A DNA stretch of 64,000 nt, from NCBI RefSeq assembly GCF_002291445.1, contig NZ_CP014137.1, positions 4,464,001 through 4,528,000 of the forward strand, read 5' to 3'. Shown here in pieces: positions 63,868 through 64,000 of this stretch (position 1 is its first letter; every line of letters begins with the position of its first letter). Origin of the DNA: Brenneria goodwinii (GTDB taxonomy: Bacteria; Pseudomonadota; Gammaproteobacteria; Enterobacterales; Enterobacteriaceae). The position numbers and the translations under genes are program-made. The notes under the pieces were generated by a model, which worked only from the letters and a program-made list of their open reading frames with translations, made no database searches and had not been told where the DNA came from.

Positions 63868-64000
63868 ATGCCGAATAGGTTGATTGCTGGCGCAGGCGGT
63901 TATTCCGGCGCTGAATTAGCGCGTTATCTTAACCGCCGCCCGCAAATGAACATAACCGCTTTAGCCGTTTCAACGCAAAGTGTAGATGCGGGAACATTGA
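63868..64000 (+). CDS. argC: N-acetyl-gamma-glutamyl-phosphate reductase (N-terminal part, cut by window edge)
   Basis: Forty-four codons are visible from the ATG at 63868. They align to the start of E. coli ArgC, including the block MNITALAVSTQSVDAGTL. The NADP-binding loop reads GAGGYSGAE, whereas E. coli has GASGYAGAE, a serine-to-glycine change. It diverges from argE, as in the E. coli argE-argCBH cluster. Confidence 0.93.
   Translation, partial: MPNRLIAGAGGYSGAELARYLNRRPQMNITALAVSTQSVDAGTL

Overview
The window reads as a chromosomal segment of an enterobacterium (Enterobacterales, gamma-Proteobacteria). The housekeeping proteins (YicC, RNase PH, PyrE, SlmA, Dut, CoaBC, RadC, L28, L33, MutM, CoaD, WaaA, HldD, SecB, GpsA, CysE, MetE, Udp, Ppc, ArgE) look like close homologues of the Escherichia coli proteins in length and sequence, and much of the E. 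coli gene order is kept. Base composition, LPS-core gene content and the accessory genes suggest a plant- or environment-associated family such as Pectobacteriaceae (Brenneria/Dickeya/Lonsdalea-like); that placement is inference. No rRNA, tRNA, CRISPR array or intact insertion sequence was seen.

Region 1 (1-20930): yicC runs off the left edge. Between yicC and rph, which are divergent neighbours in E. coli, lies an island of about 20 kb devoted to peptides with D- or otherwise unusual linkages. Its left half is a LysR regulator and an M19 dipeptidase, divergent from a tightly overlapping operon with a Tat-exported peptide-binding protein, two permeases, two ATPases and an S12 D-aminopeptidase. 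Its right half is one minus-strand operon: L-Ala-D/L-Glu epimerase, GsiA-like double ATPase, GsiB-like binding protein, GsiC and GsiD permeases, a DmpA-type P1 peptidase, a DppA-type M55 D-aminopeptidase and an isoaspartyl peptidase. An Rpn-family nuclease gene sits between the halves. Together they could import peptidoglycan-type, D-residue or isoaspartyl peptides and degrade them completely. The right operon resembles the Bacillus subtilis dpp-ykf logic built on a Gsi transporter. This is the most interesting part of the window.

Region 2 (20932-27649): conserved core: rph-pyrE, slmA, dut, coaBC, radC, rpmB-rpmG (with a long leader that can form a 16-bp stem) and mutM.

Region 3 (27830-46001): LPS core and envelope block. 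Between mutM and coaD are an extra family-9 glycosyltransferase, a decayed second copy of the coaD 3' end, and a RES-Xre toxin-antitoxin pair that abuts that copy. Then come coaD, waaA, and a large minus-strand core operon (waaL, waaQ, waaG, waaP, waaB, two GT8 and two GT2 glycosyltransferases) preceded by a near-consensus JUMPstart/ops element for RfaH. waaF-waaC, hldD and yibQ-envC follow. The GT8/GT2 genes and waaL are strikingly AT-rich, as is usual for variable core genes.

Region 4 (47748-50931): yibN, secB, gpsA, cysE. The E. coli neighbours gpmM, grxC and trmL are absent from their usual positions.

Region 5 (51357-64000): pagP; yigM, metR and metE with MetJ boxes; a dienelactone-hydrolase family gene; udp with a two-site CRP/CytR-type promoter; a tyrosine phosphatase; ppc; argE; and the first codons of argC behind probable ARG boxes.
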